Shown: positions 1 through 12,198 of the stretch, piece by piece | Numbering within the stretch: position 1 is the stretch's first letter | How the letters are laid out: every line of letters begins with the position of its first letter | Origin: Akanthomyces muscarius | Taxonomy: Eukaryota > Ascomycota > Sordariomycetes > Hypocreales > Cordycipitaceae | DNA length: 64,000 nt | Direction: 5' to 3' | Assembly (NCBI RefSeq): GCF_028009165.1 | Contig: NC_079242.1 | Coordinates: 3,162,001-3,226,000, forward strand | Position numbers and translations under genes: made by a program | The notes under the pieces: model-generated | Database searches by the model: none | Told to the model about the DNA's origin: nothing | Seen by the model: the letters and a program-made list of their open reading frames with translations, nothing else

Positions 1-1707
1 TCAGGATTCTATTGTGTGGATGTGCAGAGGCGTCGGAGTTGCAAAATCCGATGAGGGTCTATTTGAGGGGACCATTCTCTCCGCAGTGGAATACGAGCAA
101 AGGCTTGCAGTCGATTCGCCATGGGAATGCTGCAAGTATTCTCTTTCGGCACTTGGAAAATCATTTGCGTTGTCTGCATCATGTGGCTTTCCTAGCTGGT
201 AATCATGCGGCCCGTGTTGACCACCAAAGCTGACTCTGTACCTCGCAGCTGCGGCTGTTTGGCGTAAAGCTAGGATCAAGCCGGAAGAGTGCCACGGAAT
301 TGATGGATACTGGGGTGTAAGTTGGCTAATAAACCATGTATCTGTGTCCAGTTTCGCAGTCTCGTTTCCGAGGGGGCTGCCCGACATGTAGACAGTGTGA
401 CGATGGCTCGTGGCAACCTGGCCTCTGTTTTGCGCGGATGGCGTGAAGCCGCGCTGAATGAAAAATCCAACAAGACCTAGTTCCTAATCTAAGTTGTTCT
501 AGAGACGAGGCTGGTGCAGGTGAAGCCAGCGTGTCCATCCGTTGAAGATTGTCGAGGGCCCGTCGCGACCTCGTCGAGCATATCACAGGCGAGGCACTTG
601 CGCTCAACAGCGCGGAAAGCTGCGCAGGGGTTTCGTCTCGCCACCGCCCGGCGCACGAGACAAGCATGCAATCAAGCGGTCATCTTGCCATTCTGCACTG
701 GCCAGAGGACGCTTCGTTACGACGTTGTCACGCCAAGTTGCTGAACAGGTGGACCTTGCCACGGGCGGCAGAGACAATGTCGAGCATGGCGCGGATGCAT
801 TGACCAAACCCAGTCGCTAGGCGTCTCTGCGCCCAGGGCTCTTAGATCCATTGATTGGACACATCCAGGCGTGACCGAGCAAGTAGCACGTATCAAGTCC
901 ATACGTCCTGTAGTAAGTTATGACTTGCTGCCGCACTGCCTCGGGAGAGCTCGACCGCCCGTCGCGATCGTGCGCCGTCCACGTTGACCGGCTTCTCCTG
1001 TGGAACTGGTTTGATGAAGAACATGGTGCTGGTGGAAAAAGTCTTGAAGAAAAAAAGAAGAAACTTGAGAGATGAGAACCATATACGACCCGGCTCTATG
1101 GTGATTTCTTTTTACAGAACATTACAAAGGCCTGAGAGACAGCACTCCACGTCCAGCTGCAGGCAGCAGCTAGGAGAGGACTCCTGCCGAAATAATAGGC
1201 CGAGTGAGATGCTTGTCCGGCAGTCGAGTAACACGGCGCATGGCGTCTGCAAAAGCTCGACGCCTTGCATCGTCGTGTGGGCGGGCGCATTTTGCAGCAC
1301 GGCAGATTCACTGCACCACAAGGGATCAAGCCAAGGTTTGGCGGCGATGATCAGAGGGTACATGTGCCACCCGCAAAGGGCCCGCAGTGAAGCTGGTACC
1401 ACTTAAACGGCCCCTGCAGTGCACCCCTTGCGCCCCAGCGCGGCCAATCAGCGTGGCGCAGCAGCCCAGGCCTAATCTAACGTTGGCCGGATTCGCGTCT
1501 GAGACGCGATCTTGCGGCCCCTCCTCTCCTCCAGGCGGCGTTACACCACCAATTTGCTTGCTTCCTCAGGCCAGCTCTTTCGCATCTTGGCGTCGCAAAC
1601 CCCATTCATGTACATTTCATCCATCCAATCCATCAACATCCTCGTCGCAAACGTCGTCTAATTCTTTTTTTCACTCCCACAAATCAATCAGCCAACCAAC
1701 CGCAACA
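1..1707. other. Non-coding stretch upstream of the SSB gene
   Basis: No supportable gene is seen. Short open frames on both strands have no recognisable domain, and their composition is not protein-like. The last 200 bases before 1708 are pyrimidine-rich, as fungal promoters and 5' leaders often are. The frame of the downstream gene stays open back to about 1387, but the upstream residues look like translated leader. Confidence 0.5.
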
Positions 1708-2291
1708 ATGTCCTCCATGCTCTTCCGCCGCACCGCCGCCGCCCCTGTGGCCTCTGCCGCCCGCGCCTTCAGCACCTCGTCGCCGCGCTCCATTGCCCGC
1801 ATCTCCATCATCGGCAACCTCGCCGACACCCCCGAGCTCGTGCCCACCAACTCGGGCCGCGAGATCATCAAGTACGCCGTCGCCAGCAACTCGGGCCCCC
1901 GCGACAACCGCCAGACCTCGTGGTTCCGCGTCACCAGCTTCGCCGAGGGTCCCCGCAAGGACTTTCTCCTGACCCTGCCCAAGGGGTATGTACATTTTTC
2001 TCTGTCGCGTCGCGCAGTGCTTTGCTCTGCGTCGCCCGGCGCATCGCGATTGCAACTTTGACTGACTGGGGGGGATTTACAGCGCCACCGTTTTTGTCGA
2101 GGGTGATGCCAGCACCGGCACCTACCAGGACAAGGAGGGCCAGACCCGCAACAGCTTCAACATTGTCCAGCGTACGTACAAACTCATGTGGCTGGCCTGG
2201 ACAGTTGCAATTCGGGGGCTGAGCATAGGACGCTAACGATTCTACAGGCAGCATCGAGGTCCTCAAGCGCCCCCAATCCCACAGCGAGTAA
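1708..2291 (+). CDS. RIM1: Mitochondrial single-stranded DNA-binding protein (RIM1-type)
   Basis: Binds single-stranded DNA in the mitochondrial matrix to support mtDNA replication. Three exons, 1708-1985, 2083-2171 and 2248-2291, join in frame to 136 residues. The donors are GTATGT and GTACGT, and the second intron has a GCTAAC branch site just before its acceptor. Residues 1 to about 27 are Arg/Ser/Ala-rich without acidic residues, a mitochondrial presequence. The OB fold follows: the ISIIGNLADTPEL strand, NSGREIIKYAVASNS, the TSWFRVTSF strand and a C-terminal strand ending IEVLKRPQ, as in bacterial SSB. The length matches fungal Rim1. The first ATG of the coding-like frame was chosen because the presequence begins there. 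Family call is firm; the symbol is by homology. Confidence 0.92.
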
Positions 2292-2667
2292 ACGGCCCAA
2301 ACACCGGCCGACTCACGGTTGACTAGGGAATCGCATCTCTTACGCGCGATGCTGTGCAGCGCATAGTGCTTGCGCGGCAATGTACAACTCTCCTCTTGGG
2401 TTCAGAAAATGGCGGCGCATCTGTTTTTGTCAAGAACGTCACTTGGTGCAGCTGTCCAGCACACCCAGATGTGTGCTGGACGTCTTCAATGCCACAGTAC
2501 GAATTCAAACATGGGGCGCTCTGGTTTTTCTGGATGTATGTAATCAAGCGTCACAACTATTTTAATTCTATCGCAAGAAACCAAAAATCGCAATCGTCCG
2601 CCACAGAAACTTTTTTTATGTCTTTCTCTAACGCCCAGATTGCCGCCCAAAGCAAAGAAAACCGTCT

Positions 2668-4331
2668 TTAGACAAGACAACAGCTGTCCATGCAGCCAAA
2701 ACCCGCCGCCACGCCGCCCTCTTCGCTCTTGTCGCCCTTGGTGCGCAGCAGATACCCCGCCAGTTCATTGTGATATATCTCATCCGTCTTTTGGTCCCAC
2801 AGGCAGGTGCCGTAGATGCCCAGCTCGCAGATGACGCCACCCTGCTCCACGCTGCCGTTGCGCAGGATCAGGTTCGACACGGGCGGCGGCGTGATGAGCT
2901 CCATCAGAATGTACGAGCTCCAGTGCGCCTCGGGTATCGACTTGAGGTACGCCGGGATGGCGCCTCTGTAGATGTTGTTGCCGCCGCCCTCGCGCTGCGG
3001 CTTCAGCACGTACGCCTCGGCCAGCGTCGGGTCGAGCGCCTTCTTGCGCGCCTCGAGGCCCGCGGGCGACGTGTCCATGGGGTATATGTTGGTAAACGTC
3101 TTGGACAGCTCGGCGACCTGCTCGGCGGCCGCCGCCTTTACGAACCGGCCCAGGACGGACGGCTCCGATGCTGGCTGCGGCGTGGCTAGGACTTGCTGGA
3201 CCTTTTTCGTGCCGGCGAGCTGCGTCAGCACCGTTGGGCACTTGATGGCCGAGGACCGCTCGATGTGGTAGCGCGCGTCCCACGCGTCCTGGTCCGGGTA
3301 GTCGCTGGGGTCGTACATGCCGCGCAGGTAGACGACGGCCACCTCGTACGTCCTTCCGGGGCACTGCGGTGGGCGGTACAGGAGCTGGCGCCGGGGCGTG
3401 TCGGCGAGGGACGTCTGCGTCTTGATGGCGGAGACGTTGAGGCGGAAGAGTGGCACTTGGGGCACGGTCTCGGCCAGGCGGTACTCGAGGTGGCGCTGGT
3501 CAAAGACGTTGCGCTCGCCGTCCTGGACGAGGAAGAGTATGCAGTTGGCGTGGCCTAGCTCAGAGGCAGGGTATGCGTGGAAGGCTGTTTCGATGCCGGC
3601 GGCCAGACCGGGGATGCTGTCGTTGCCAGGAAGCTCCATCATGTCGGTGGGAATGGCATTGCTCAAGAGAGGGTACTCTCTCGTGGAGAGGTACTTGTGT
3701 AGACGGGATGTATAGTATGAGAGACCGCCGAACGAAGCGGCAATCGTGTTGAACTCAACTTGTTTGGCCTGGAATGTAGGCGAGCTCACTGTAGTGTCCT
3801 GATGCACCATGTAGTCGGAACGGAATATACCCAAGGACAGTGACTGTTTCGTATGAGAATCTGGTCCACGGTCAATGTAGTGTGAGTCTCACCTGTGTGT
3901 AGCCTTCGGCCTTGACCTTTTGGTGAATGGCCCACAAGTTTTTGATAAACTCATCTCCTTCAATGACCCTGCATGCATGTCCTTGCATTAGCTTACAAAC
4001 GCAAATGTACTTGATCTTGGTGTGCGTACTGCTTGACCGTGTCCTCGATGAATTCTTCGTTTCGGCTCACAGCGGCGTAGAGCTCGTTATAGGTGGTCTG
4101 GACACCAAGGGCCTGGGCGAAACATTGTCTGGGAAAAGGACTGGGGAACAGCGTAACTGGCGCGGGAACCGCAGCGACGGTCCTGGGATCGGCCTCTGCC
4201 GCAATAACGGTTGGTGGTGGTCGGACTACAAGGCCGTGGCCTGATGACCAGTCCTTGATGGTTTTGACGAGGTGCTCCGTCTCTGTGGCCGAGAGCGTCG
4301 GCGGGTATGCCGCTCCAGTGATGCCGGACAT
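2668..4331 (-). CDS. GSH2: Glutathione synthetase
   Basis: ATP-dependent ligation of gamma-glutamylcysteine and glycine to glutathione in the cytosol. Exons on the minus strand are 4331-4030, 3968-3893 and 3843-2668, giving 517 residues, the usual eukaryotic length. The splice joins restore the family sequence: the first produces DTVKQVIEGDEF and the second SLSLGIFRSDYMVH. Visible family marks are the FRSDYM substrate-binding segment, the YVLKPQREGGGNNIY ATP-grasp glycine-rich loop and the C-terminal GGVAAGFG segment. I chose the ATG opening MSGITGAAYPPTLSATE because fungal orthologues begin near that motif; an in-frame ATG at 4442 would add 37 residues not expected in the family. Intron 2 is only 49 nt. 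Confidence 0.95.
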
Positions 4332-5567
4332 GTTGCAAGTTTCCAACAATGACGAGGTCGCGGCCTGAATCAGGGCGAGAAAGTTCAAACCGGCAAGAAC
4401 TCGCTGGCTCAGCAAGCACAAGAATTTATGAATAGCTTCCAAGGTTCAGACCACCTACGAATCGACGGATCAGAAGCTCCATCTGTTTCCATTGCGGCGC
4501 TGGAGCAGCTTATTAATCGCTATTCGCTCACCACCTCCGCAAATAGTGGCACCGCCGTTGCTCGAAGTGGCTTGCGGCACTACCAGTTGGAGGTGATAGC
4601 CGACATCGCCAACGTATGGAGATTGTGCACCAGGAGAATACACGTGGGGGAGGATTGGGAAAAGTCGACGAGTTTGCTCAATGAAGACCAAAACTGCGAT
4701 ATACCGTCTCTTGCTGTGAAACATGTCTACGGGTCAAGACATCCCGCCGCTTTGTTCCACCAAATGAATAAACATGCGGTCTGGGGGCCTCTTAACGTTT
4801 GAAGCAGGCAGTTTTGCAAATAAATTACATTCATGCTCAAGAGGCATTGAACGGCCGTGAAAGAGAACCCCACGACCCTTACGCACTCGACTGTAAATAG
4901 TTCCGAAGCTGGCTGCTGGTGACCCCTGGCTCTGTCGGCGCGTTATAGCGCGTAGATTGGTGCGGTGGCCCACTAAATTTTATGACAGCTTCAACATGGT
5001 AACTTGCCTTTGCTCAATCGAAATACGTCTCGACCCCATGAAATAAATCGCTTCAGCAGCTCAGAGTACGCTGCGTCGTGTACTTGGCCTGTATCTGGCT
5101 GCCAGCAACAGTCGGTAAGCGAGGAAAGGCCGCCAAGCGTGCCAGCTGGCTCGCGGGTCTCAGCGCCTCCTGCAAACGCTCGAAGTCACTGGGCTTCACT
5201 TTTGCCTGCTGTCGCAAACAATTCCACTCCCGCAACACCACCCAAACTCGAGAGCCTTCGCCCATCAGAGCTTCTGTGCTTTACCTCAAGGCTACACGGC
5301 CGTTTCTATAGCCCAATAGTCTCGTTATTATCGAGTCGCCGCCTTCAGCTAATCTGCATAATTCGTTCTTACGGCGATCGCACAACAATTCCCATTTGAA
5401 TTGCTGAGGACTACTCTTGCAAATGCGTAAAGTAAGTAATAGAGTCTCGCAAAGGTCCCTTTTTTTACGTCATCTGGCATGGCAAAATCTGTTCTACCAG
5501 TCTAACAAGTCCCCAGTAAGAGAAGCGTGTGGCTACAGCTGTTGCTCGTCCGACCACGAAGACTAGC
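4332..5567. other. Divergent intergenic region between GSH2 and the SNF2 ATPase
   Basis: This 1.2 kb separates two divergently transcribed genes and should hold both promoters. The open frames in it (for example 4428-4802 on plus) have no recognisable domain. A donor-like GTAAGT at about 5432 could mark a 5' leader intron of the SNF2 gene, but I could not pair it convincingly. Confidence 0.5.
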
Positions 5568-8500
5568 ATGGCACAGCCATTGTCAGAAGATCCATTCCTT
5601 TGGGACATCGACAGGGTCTGCATAGAGCTGTGCTCTGATGGCGCAGAGTGGACTCAGGATGTCTCGGCGCTCGAGTCGCGCTTGCGCGAGAACCTCGTCG
5701 ATGGCGAAACGTTGTTAACATACGAGCTCACTTTTTCGAAAAAGGAACTAATGGAATGCCTTGGTATCACGGCTGCTCGTCACCGGGCTAAACTTGCGAG
5801 GAATATTATGAATCTCCAGAGTCAAAGTCCCAGGTTTCGCGAAGAAAAAAGCTGTATCGAAAGCGGCGACGCTCCTGAAGTTTCTCGGCAAGCTCAGACG
5901 CCGATTGTTCCTGTTCCATCACCATCTCGAGGTGCGCCGACGAATTCTGCTCCAGTCTCCGCCCAACCCAATACTTTTACCCTTGGGCAATCAAAAATAT
6001 CCGACAGGTCTCCCAAAAAAACTCGCCGCGTGGTCCCCACGCTGGTTAGCGACATACAACCCGGCATTTCTGCTGAGCGAATGCAGGGTTTTGAGGAGCC
6101 GCAGCCAGCAAGTGCCCAGGCTACGCGTGTCGCTCGTGCTCCCTCGCCAGTGAGAGACTCGTCCACCGCATATCTAGGCCAGCAGGCGGTAACTCAAGAT
6201 CTGTATGCACATTACAACTCCGATAGTGGCTCAGACACCTTCGGCTCAATCGCAAACCCGTCTCAGCCTCGCGGGAAGAGGAAGGCCATCTACTCCATCG
6301 TCAAAAAATATCTGCTGAAAAACAACCGGAAAGTCTCCAAAATCCAGTCGGGAGTCAACACTGGTGCCCTCTCTGACGAAGGCCAGGAGATTGTCAACTT
6401 TGACGAACTGGCATCCCTCGACGAGGATACTCTTCGTGAGATAGCGGACGAGGAAGAGGAGAACAGGCAGGGGGACTCATTTATACTTGGATCAGAGCTT
6501 GTCGAGGAAATCATTAACGAGGAAATCGCAAAGATTAAAGAAGGGTGGGGAGAAAAGAAGCTTCCCAAGCACCAAAAAACGGCGTTTCGTCTGTGGACTC
6601 ACGCGAGAAAACACGGCCTTTTGCGTCAACAGGCTTTTGCAGCGCTGAAACAGGCAGAGCACCTTCGCAATCGCCTAAGCACGCTGACCAGAGACCTGAG
6701 AGTGCTGCCTTGGAAAGCGCAGGACGAGTTGCGTTTTCAGGTGCACATTGTCGAGCAAACGGTGGTCGACAAGTTGCATCAGGAGTGGCTCACCAACTTG
6801 TTCTCCTTGCGAAGTGCACCACCGAAACCTCCACCTATCCTGACTCAACGCAACCTATCCCAATCCAAAAAGTTTATTCACAACGACGAGCTTTCCAGCT
6901 CTGAAGAAGAAGAAGAGCTTCTGGATAAATTTGTTGTTGACGACGAGCCTGCGTTTGCAGATTCTGCACGCAGCCATCTTTCGCCAGCTGGCCGCCATCT
7001 TCCCCCTTCACACCTGCACTCGCCGCATAGCCCTATTTCTTCCAACTCCATGATCCCCCCCACCAGCCCTGCTTCTTCCATCTTTCTCCCTCCTGCCAGT
7101 CAGCCTGGTTCGTTTATTGATTTGACTCAGGTTTCTGACGTCGAAATGGAAAGCGCAGAGGTAAAGATGGTGCCGAGCACATTTGATCCTTTCACTCAAT
7201 CTCTGCTAGCGGAGATTGGTAACACGTCTCCCAAAGTCTGGGCCCAACAAAAAGATCGCTTTCGCCTTGCCATTTCCATTCTGTGGAAGCTTGACTTTGA
7301 CAGGCGTGAGGCGCTTTTCCAGTCTCTTGCTGGATCCAGCATCTCCAATATTTGGATGGACCTAGTCGACAAAGCTCATGAGAGGCTCGCTGCCAGCGAC
7401 CAAACATCTACACCAGATGCGGCGTTCGATTTGACGCTCGTTTATCTAAGCTTCCTCAAGTGCAGATATTACAAAGAGCAGAAGGTCTCGAAAATGAGCC
7501 AAAAAGACGTGGAAAAGTTGGAAGACTCGGAGGAGTCTTTTCCCCCATTCTGTGGCTTTCTTGCCACGATCAAAGACGCATTTCCGCAGCGAAATCAGAT
7601 CGCTCGTTTGGACGAATTCGACGACGAACCCATGGAGCTGGACGAGCTAGGACCAGATGAAACCACTTCCAAATCGGCTAGCACCAAGAAGAACAAAAAG
7701 AAGGCGATTATTCTCGACAAAAGTGGTGTTGAGCTCCGTGAGCGTGAAGCCCGGGATGCGAAAGAGCGTGAACGGCGCAGAGACAAGAACCGTGCAAATA
7801 TACAGATTGCGACTTCATATGATGTCGCTTCTACACAGTCGCCTCGATTCATCATCAACGAATCTAAAGCGGACAACGAAGGGTTCATTTATGTTCATCC
7901 TAAGATTTCTTCCCGCATCAAAGATCATCAGATCGACGGTGTTCGATTTCTCTGGAACCACATTGTGCAAGACCAAAGCAAGCGCCAAGGTTGCCTTTTA
8001 GCCCACACCATGGGCTTGGGCAAGACAATGCAGACAATCACCTTTCTAGCGGCACTGCGAGAGTCTGCACTGTCAAAAGACCCTACAGTGCGTGACCAGA
8101 TACCTCGAGATTTACGCGATTGCAAAGTCTTGATCCTGTGCCCGGCGGGTCTGGTTGACAACTGGAAGGAGGAGTTTGAGGAGTGGGCTCCTGAGCACTT
8201 AATGGGAGACGTTATCACCATTGACGCAGCGCAAAGCACTTACGACAGAATGGACAACGTCAAAGATTGGGCTGCGCATGGCGGTGTGCTAATAATCGGA
8301 TACACTATGTTCAAGTCAGGATTCAGACGAAGCGACAAGAACATTGTTACCATGGATCGAATTCTCGTCGAACACGCAACTGTGGTTGTCGCAGATGAAG
8401 CCCACACTTTAAAGAACCCAAAAGCCAAAATCACACAACTCGCATCAGAGCTCAAGACAAGCACGCGAATTGCCTTGACTGGTTCACCGCTCGCGAATAA

Positions 8501-10707
8501 CGTCGAAGAGTACTACGCAATGATCAATTGGGTTGCTCCAAATTTCTTGGGACCGCTGCAAGAGTTCCGCGACATGTACGCTACTCCTATCCATCAGGGC
8601 CTCTATCATGACTCAACCAACTACGAGAAGAGAAAGGCCATGAAGTTGCTCCAAGCTCTCAAAACAACTGCGGCGCCGAAAGTTCACCGCGCGACCATCA
8701 AATCATGTTTGAAGCACGAGCTTCCGCCGAAAGAAGAATTTGTCATTTCGGTCCCGCCTACCGAATTGCAACGCAGATTGTACGACCTTTACATGCAAGG
8801 CACTCATAGCAGTGGAGAGAAGGTCAATCAGGCCAACTTATTTGGTGTTTTGAATCATTTGGCGCTGATTTGCGCACACCCAGCTGCATATCGCAAAAAG
8901 GTCATTGAGCTGAAGAGCAAATCAGACCTTGGGCAAGATGTTGCAAGATTCCCCATGGAAACAATCCCTCGGATCATGAGTATGACAACTGTTCCAAACC
9001 TGGATCGGACCGAGCTGTCGTACAAGGTTGAGCTTCTGAATAAGATTCTGGACCAATCGAGCCGACTCGGCGACAAAGTCTTGGTGTTTAGCCAGTCGAT
9101 TCCGACTTTGAATTACCTGACCGCCCTTTTCGAGAAGCAGAACCGAAAATTTCGTCGTCTTGATGGCTCAACTCAGATATCAAAGCGGCAGGAGATGGTT
9201 AAGAGTTTCAATACAGGCGGTGAAATGGTTTACTTGATCTCCACCAATGCAGGTGGTGTTGGTCTGAATATACATGGTGCCAATCGAGTCATTATCTTCG
9301 ACTTCAAGTGGAACCCTGTCCAAGATCAGCAAGCCATTGGCCGAGCCTACCGCATCGGTCAAACGAAGCCGGTGTTCGTGTACCGTTTCGTGGTTGCGGG
9401 TTCGTTCGAGGACGATTTGCAGAACAAGGCGGTCTTCAAGATGCAGCTAGCATCTCGGGTTGTGGACCAGAAGAACCCCGTCAGCTGGTCAAAGCGGCTC
9501 GCCAACTTGATGCATCTGATCAAAGATGTTGACGCCACCGATGCCCGATTTGACTTCAAGGGCAAGGATGCTGTTCTTGACCACTTGCTGGATCATGACA
9601 GAAGCCGGGCCATCCTTTCAATCATGTCTTCGGACACGTTCGAGGAAGAAGACGAGACGGCAACGCTGACAGCTGAGGAGCGTCGGGAAGCTGACAGCAT
9701 GGTTGAGCGACACAACCTGCGTATGACGGATCCAGAAAAGTACATGCGAGTGATGGAAGCAGAGAGGATTGCCAGCAACCAGAGACCTGCTTCGCATATT
9801 GCGTCGAGCAAACCGAACAAGGACTGGTTTCCAGAGCGGCCCGACCATGCCTTTGAAACGTCGACACTTTCCAGTCACATTGCGCCACCGGCTTCAGCTC
9901 ATGTGGCACAGACGCACGCATCGGTGCCAATGCCAATCCTAGGAGCTAACACCTACTACGGCAACAGCGGCGGTTCTGATTTCAATCCAGTCTACCCCTT
10001 GCGCAGCAATGGCGTCTCTGCCTTCAACGAGGAGTCATGTCGACTCGCGCGAGAGAATTTTCAGCACAAGCTGGCTCTTGCGCTGACCTCACTTGAGACA
10101 CGACACCCGAAATTCCGGTTCAATGTAGCATCGAAAGTTGACTCCATCAGCAGCGAAATTCAAGCTGAGCGAGACAAGCAGCAGAAGGGACCATCACACG
10201 ATACTCTACGCTGGAACATGCTGTCTAGCAAACTCGGTAATCAGAAGCTTCTTCTGGCAATTGCATCGGGCCAGCTTTCCGGAAAGTTTTTGGGCAGCGC
10301 CGATGAGGACACCATGCAACACCGCATTCAGCTGCAGGAGAGCCTCCCTGACGAATGGTTCTTGAGCAATATTGAAATGGGGGGCAAGCCAAAGGACCCC
10401 GAGGTACGACCCTCTGATCAAGAAAAGACCCAGCACTCAGACGAAGAAGAAGAAAACAAAAACTGACGTGACTTCACGAGAAAAGAGCCTGTCGAACATT
10501 ATGCGATCGCCGACCCGCTGGGTTGATAATAGAATTAACAAAGCACAGGCAATGGACGACGCGCGAGTAGTGCGACGGGCATCGGACATGCGAAACGACG
10601 TGCGAGCCGAACGAGCGCCGGACCTTCCATCATGGGCGAGCAAGGTACTAGGCGGGACGAGTGGCCAGGGACGGCTGGCGGAGAGCTTGCTAAACAAACG
10701 AATGTAA
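5568..10707 (+). CDS. SNF2-family ATPase, Rad54/ATRX-like subfamily
   Basis: ATP-driven DNA translocase or chromatin remodeller in the nucleus. A single long frame runs from the ATG at 5568; residues 5' of this ATG depend on a GTG and are not used. Order: a SAM-like helical region (about 20-75), a long acidic and Ser/Pro-rich stretch, a helicase N-lobe with motif I HTMGLGKT (about 813) and motif II DEAH (about 942), then the C-lobe with GGVGLNIHGANRVI and QAIGRAYRIGQ (about 1228-1265). The HTMGLGKT context resembles ATRX and ARIP4 more than canonical Rad54. The unspliced frame stops at 10466. A protein-like frame continues from 10441 to a TAA at 10707, reachable through a 37-49 nt intron beginning at 10404, giving about 1700 residues. 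The ATPase call is firm; the exact orthologue and the 3' end are inferred. Confidence 0.88.
10441..10707 (+). other. Probable terminal exon of the SNF2 gene
   Basis: Frame +1 relative to the main ORF encodes about 88 residues, including SPTRWVDNRINKAQAMDDAR and APDLPSWASKVLG, which read like a structured charged C-terminus rather than random translation. A GTACGA donor at 10404 and a CTGAT branch-like site precede CAG at 10440 or three AAG acceptors ending at 10446, 10449 and 10452. All four choices give the same frame. AAG acceptors are also needed in THI6 and CTK3 in this window. Confidence 0.6.
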
Positions 10708-12198
10708 TAGTGGCTGAGGTGGAAATGTTTTGCTTTTGGTGGGAGTTGAAGTGAAGTATGGGGGTTATGGGAAAAGGCAGATTTGCATTGGACGAAGCCC
10801 GCGAGCATAGCGCACGACTTGGAAATGAATTGGCGTTTGGGCAGATGATTACCATTGCAGAGACAAGGGAGAGGTTTGCATTTCAATACGGTTTGTATCT
10901 ACCTGGCTAATTCGGCAGTTATGGCGTTGACAGCAATTGAGAGCTTTTATTCAATGGAGCATGGGACTATGACGTGCCGGTCTGGGCCAAGAGCTGTAAA
11001 GTCTTGCCAGGTAAGGTAGAAGCGTAGCAGCAGTCGTCCATTGTAATGACGGTGAGATGCGGAGGTGTCGGGCGCAGAGCAAGACAGGGGCACACAGAGA
11101 CGAGGCACTGCAGCCAATAGAGCGCGAGCAATTTGATATTTCCCCAGACGGAAGACTATTTTCACGGCTAGCGCGAGCCGGCCATGGTGCTGGTAGATGC
11201 AGGCCAGAGTGCCGCTTTAAGTTCATGTTTGCCTCGCTGCAGCGCCAGAGTTTACGTGGGTGGTGGACCAGACTCGACTGTGTCACTCAGGCCGAGCCCG
11301 GCGCGGCACCACCGAAGAAACAGGACCACGCCAATCCACCGAACCGCACGCAGGCCGAACAGCACGCCGAACAGCGAGCCAGCGCCGGAGTGACCCGCTG
11401 TGGACTGGGTGGGAACAGCGCTGAAAGGCCCGAGTTACAGGGCATCCGGCGTGGGCTCTAGCCTCTAGCTAAATACCTAAGGTAGGCAAGGTAGGTACCT
11501 AAGGCGTGGCGGTCTGTCTGTGCCTGAGGTGCTGAGATCGGGGGTCCTGCGCAACAATGGCCCGTTGCCACACCACGCCATGCCGGATTGCTCGCATCCG
11601 TGCAGGTAATAGTTGCACTGTTTTATGCCTGGCAGACTGGTATTTACTTTGCTGTGCTTACTGGTAGGTGGCTGATGATGCAGAGACAAGCAGGACGGTA
11701 AAAGCAGCAGCCAGCGCCAGCCAGTCAGAGCGCTGCGAATTCGGAACACGCAGCTGGGCTAGCCACCGGCCCAGTCTGGTTCCGCCGCCATCGAAATGGC
11801 GCTAGGTTTGGTTCAGCACAGCACCAAGTAGGGGAGGTCCCGCCGCTGGACACAAAATGACAAAGTCAAACCCCGTGTGCCGTTTTCGCCCTTTCTTCCG
11901 CCACCTTCTTCTCTCTTTCCCATTCGCATCTGACTTGAGACGAACCCTCTTCTGTTTTCCCTTTCCCGTTCATACGCCCGTTCTCACAGTGCGAGGCATA
12001 TGATCTGTTTAGCACGATATACTCCAATTGTCTGATTAATAAAACAAAAAAATTGCCCCTCGCACAAACAAACCCCCCCATCGGGCCCTGAGAAACTTCT
12101 GACCAGTGCTGCCCATTCTTATCCAATACTCATCAATTCTTCAAAACACCGGCCAGCGAACGCTTTTTCCCCGACCGAATCAATCTCTCCTCGCCGTC
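10708..12198. other. Intergenic region upstream of HEM1
   Basis: About 1.5 kb with no supportable coding region. It holds a cluster of CCTAAGG/GGTACC palindromic words near 11474-11504, and a pyrimidine-rich tract with A-rich runs from about 11880 to 12060 just before HEM1, consistent with its promoter and leader. Confidence 0.5.
11474..11504. repeat. Clustered CCTAAGG / GGTACC palindromic words
   Basis: The words CCTAAGG, GGTAGG and GGTACCTAAGG lie within 31 bases as imperfect inverted repeats. A similar set appears at 57301-57332. Their role is unknown. Confidence 0.35.

Noticed and set aside
1387..1707. In-frame 107-codon N-terminal extension of the SSB protein
   Set aside because: The extension is Pro/Ser/Cys-rich leader translation; the mitochondrial presequence begins properly at 1708.
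4428..4802. 124-codon plus-strand frame between GSH2 and the SNF2 gene
   Set aside because: No domain, no orthologue recognised, and it lies in the shared promoter region.
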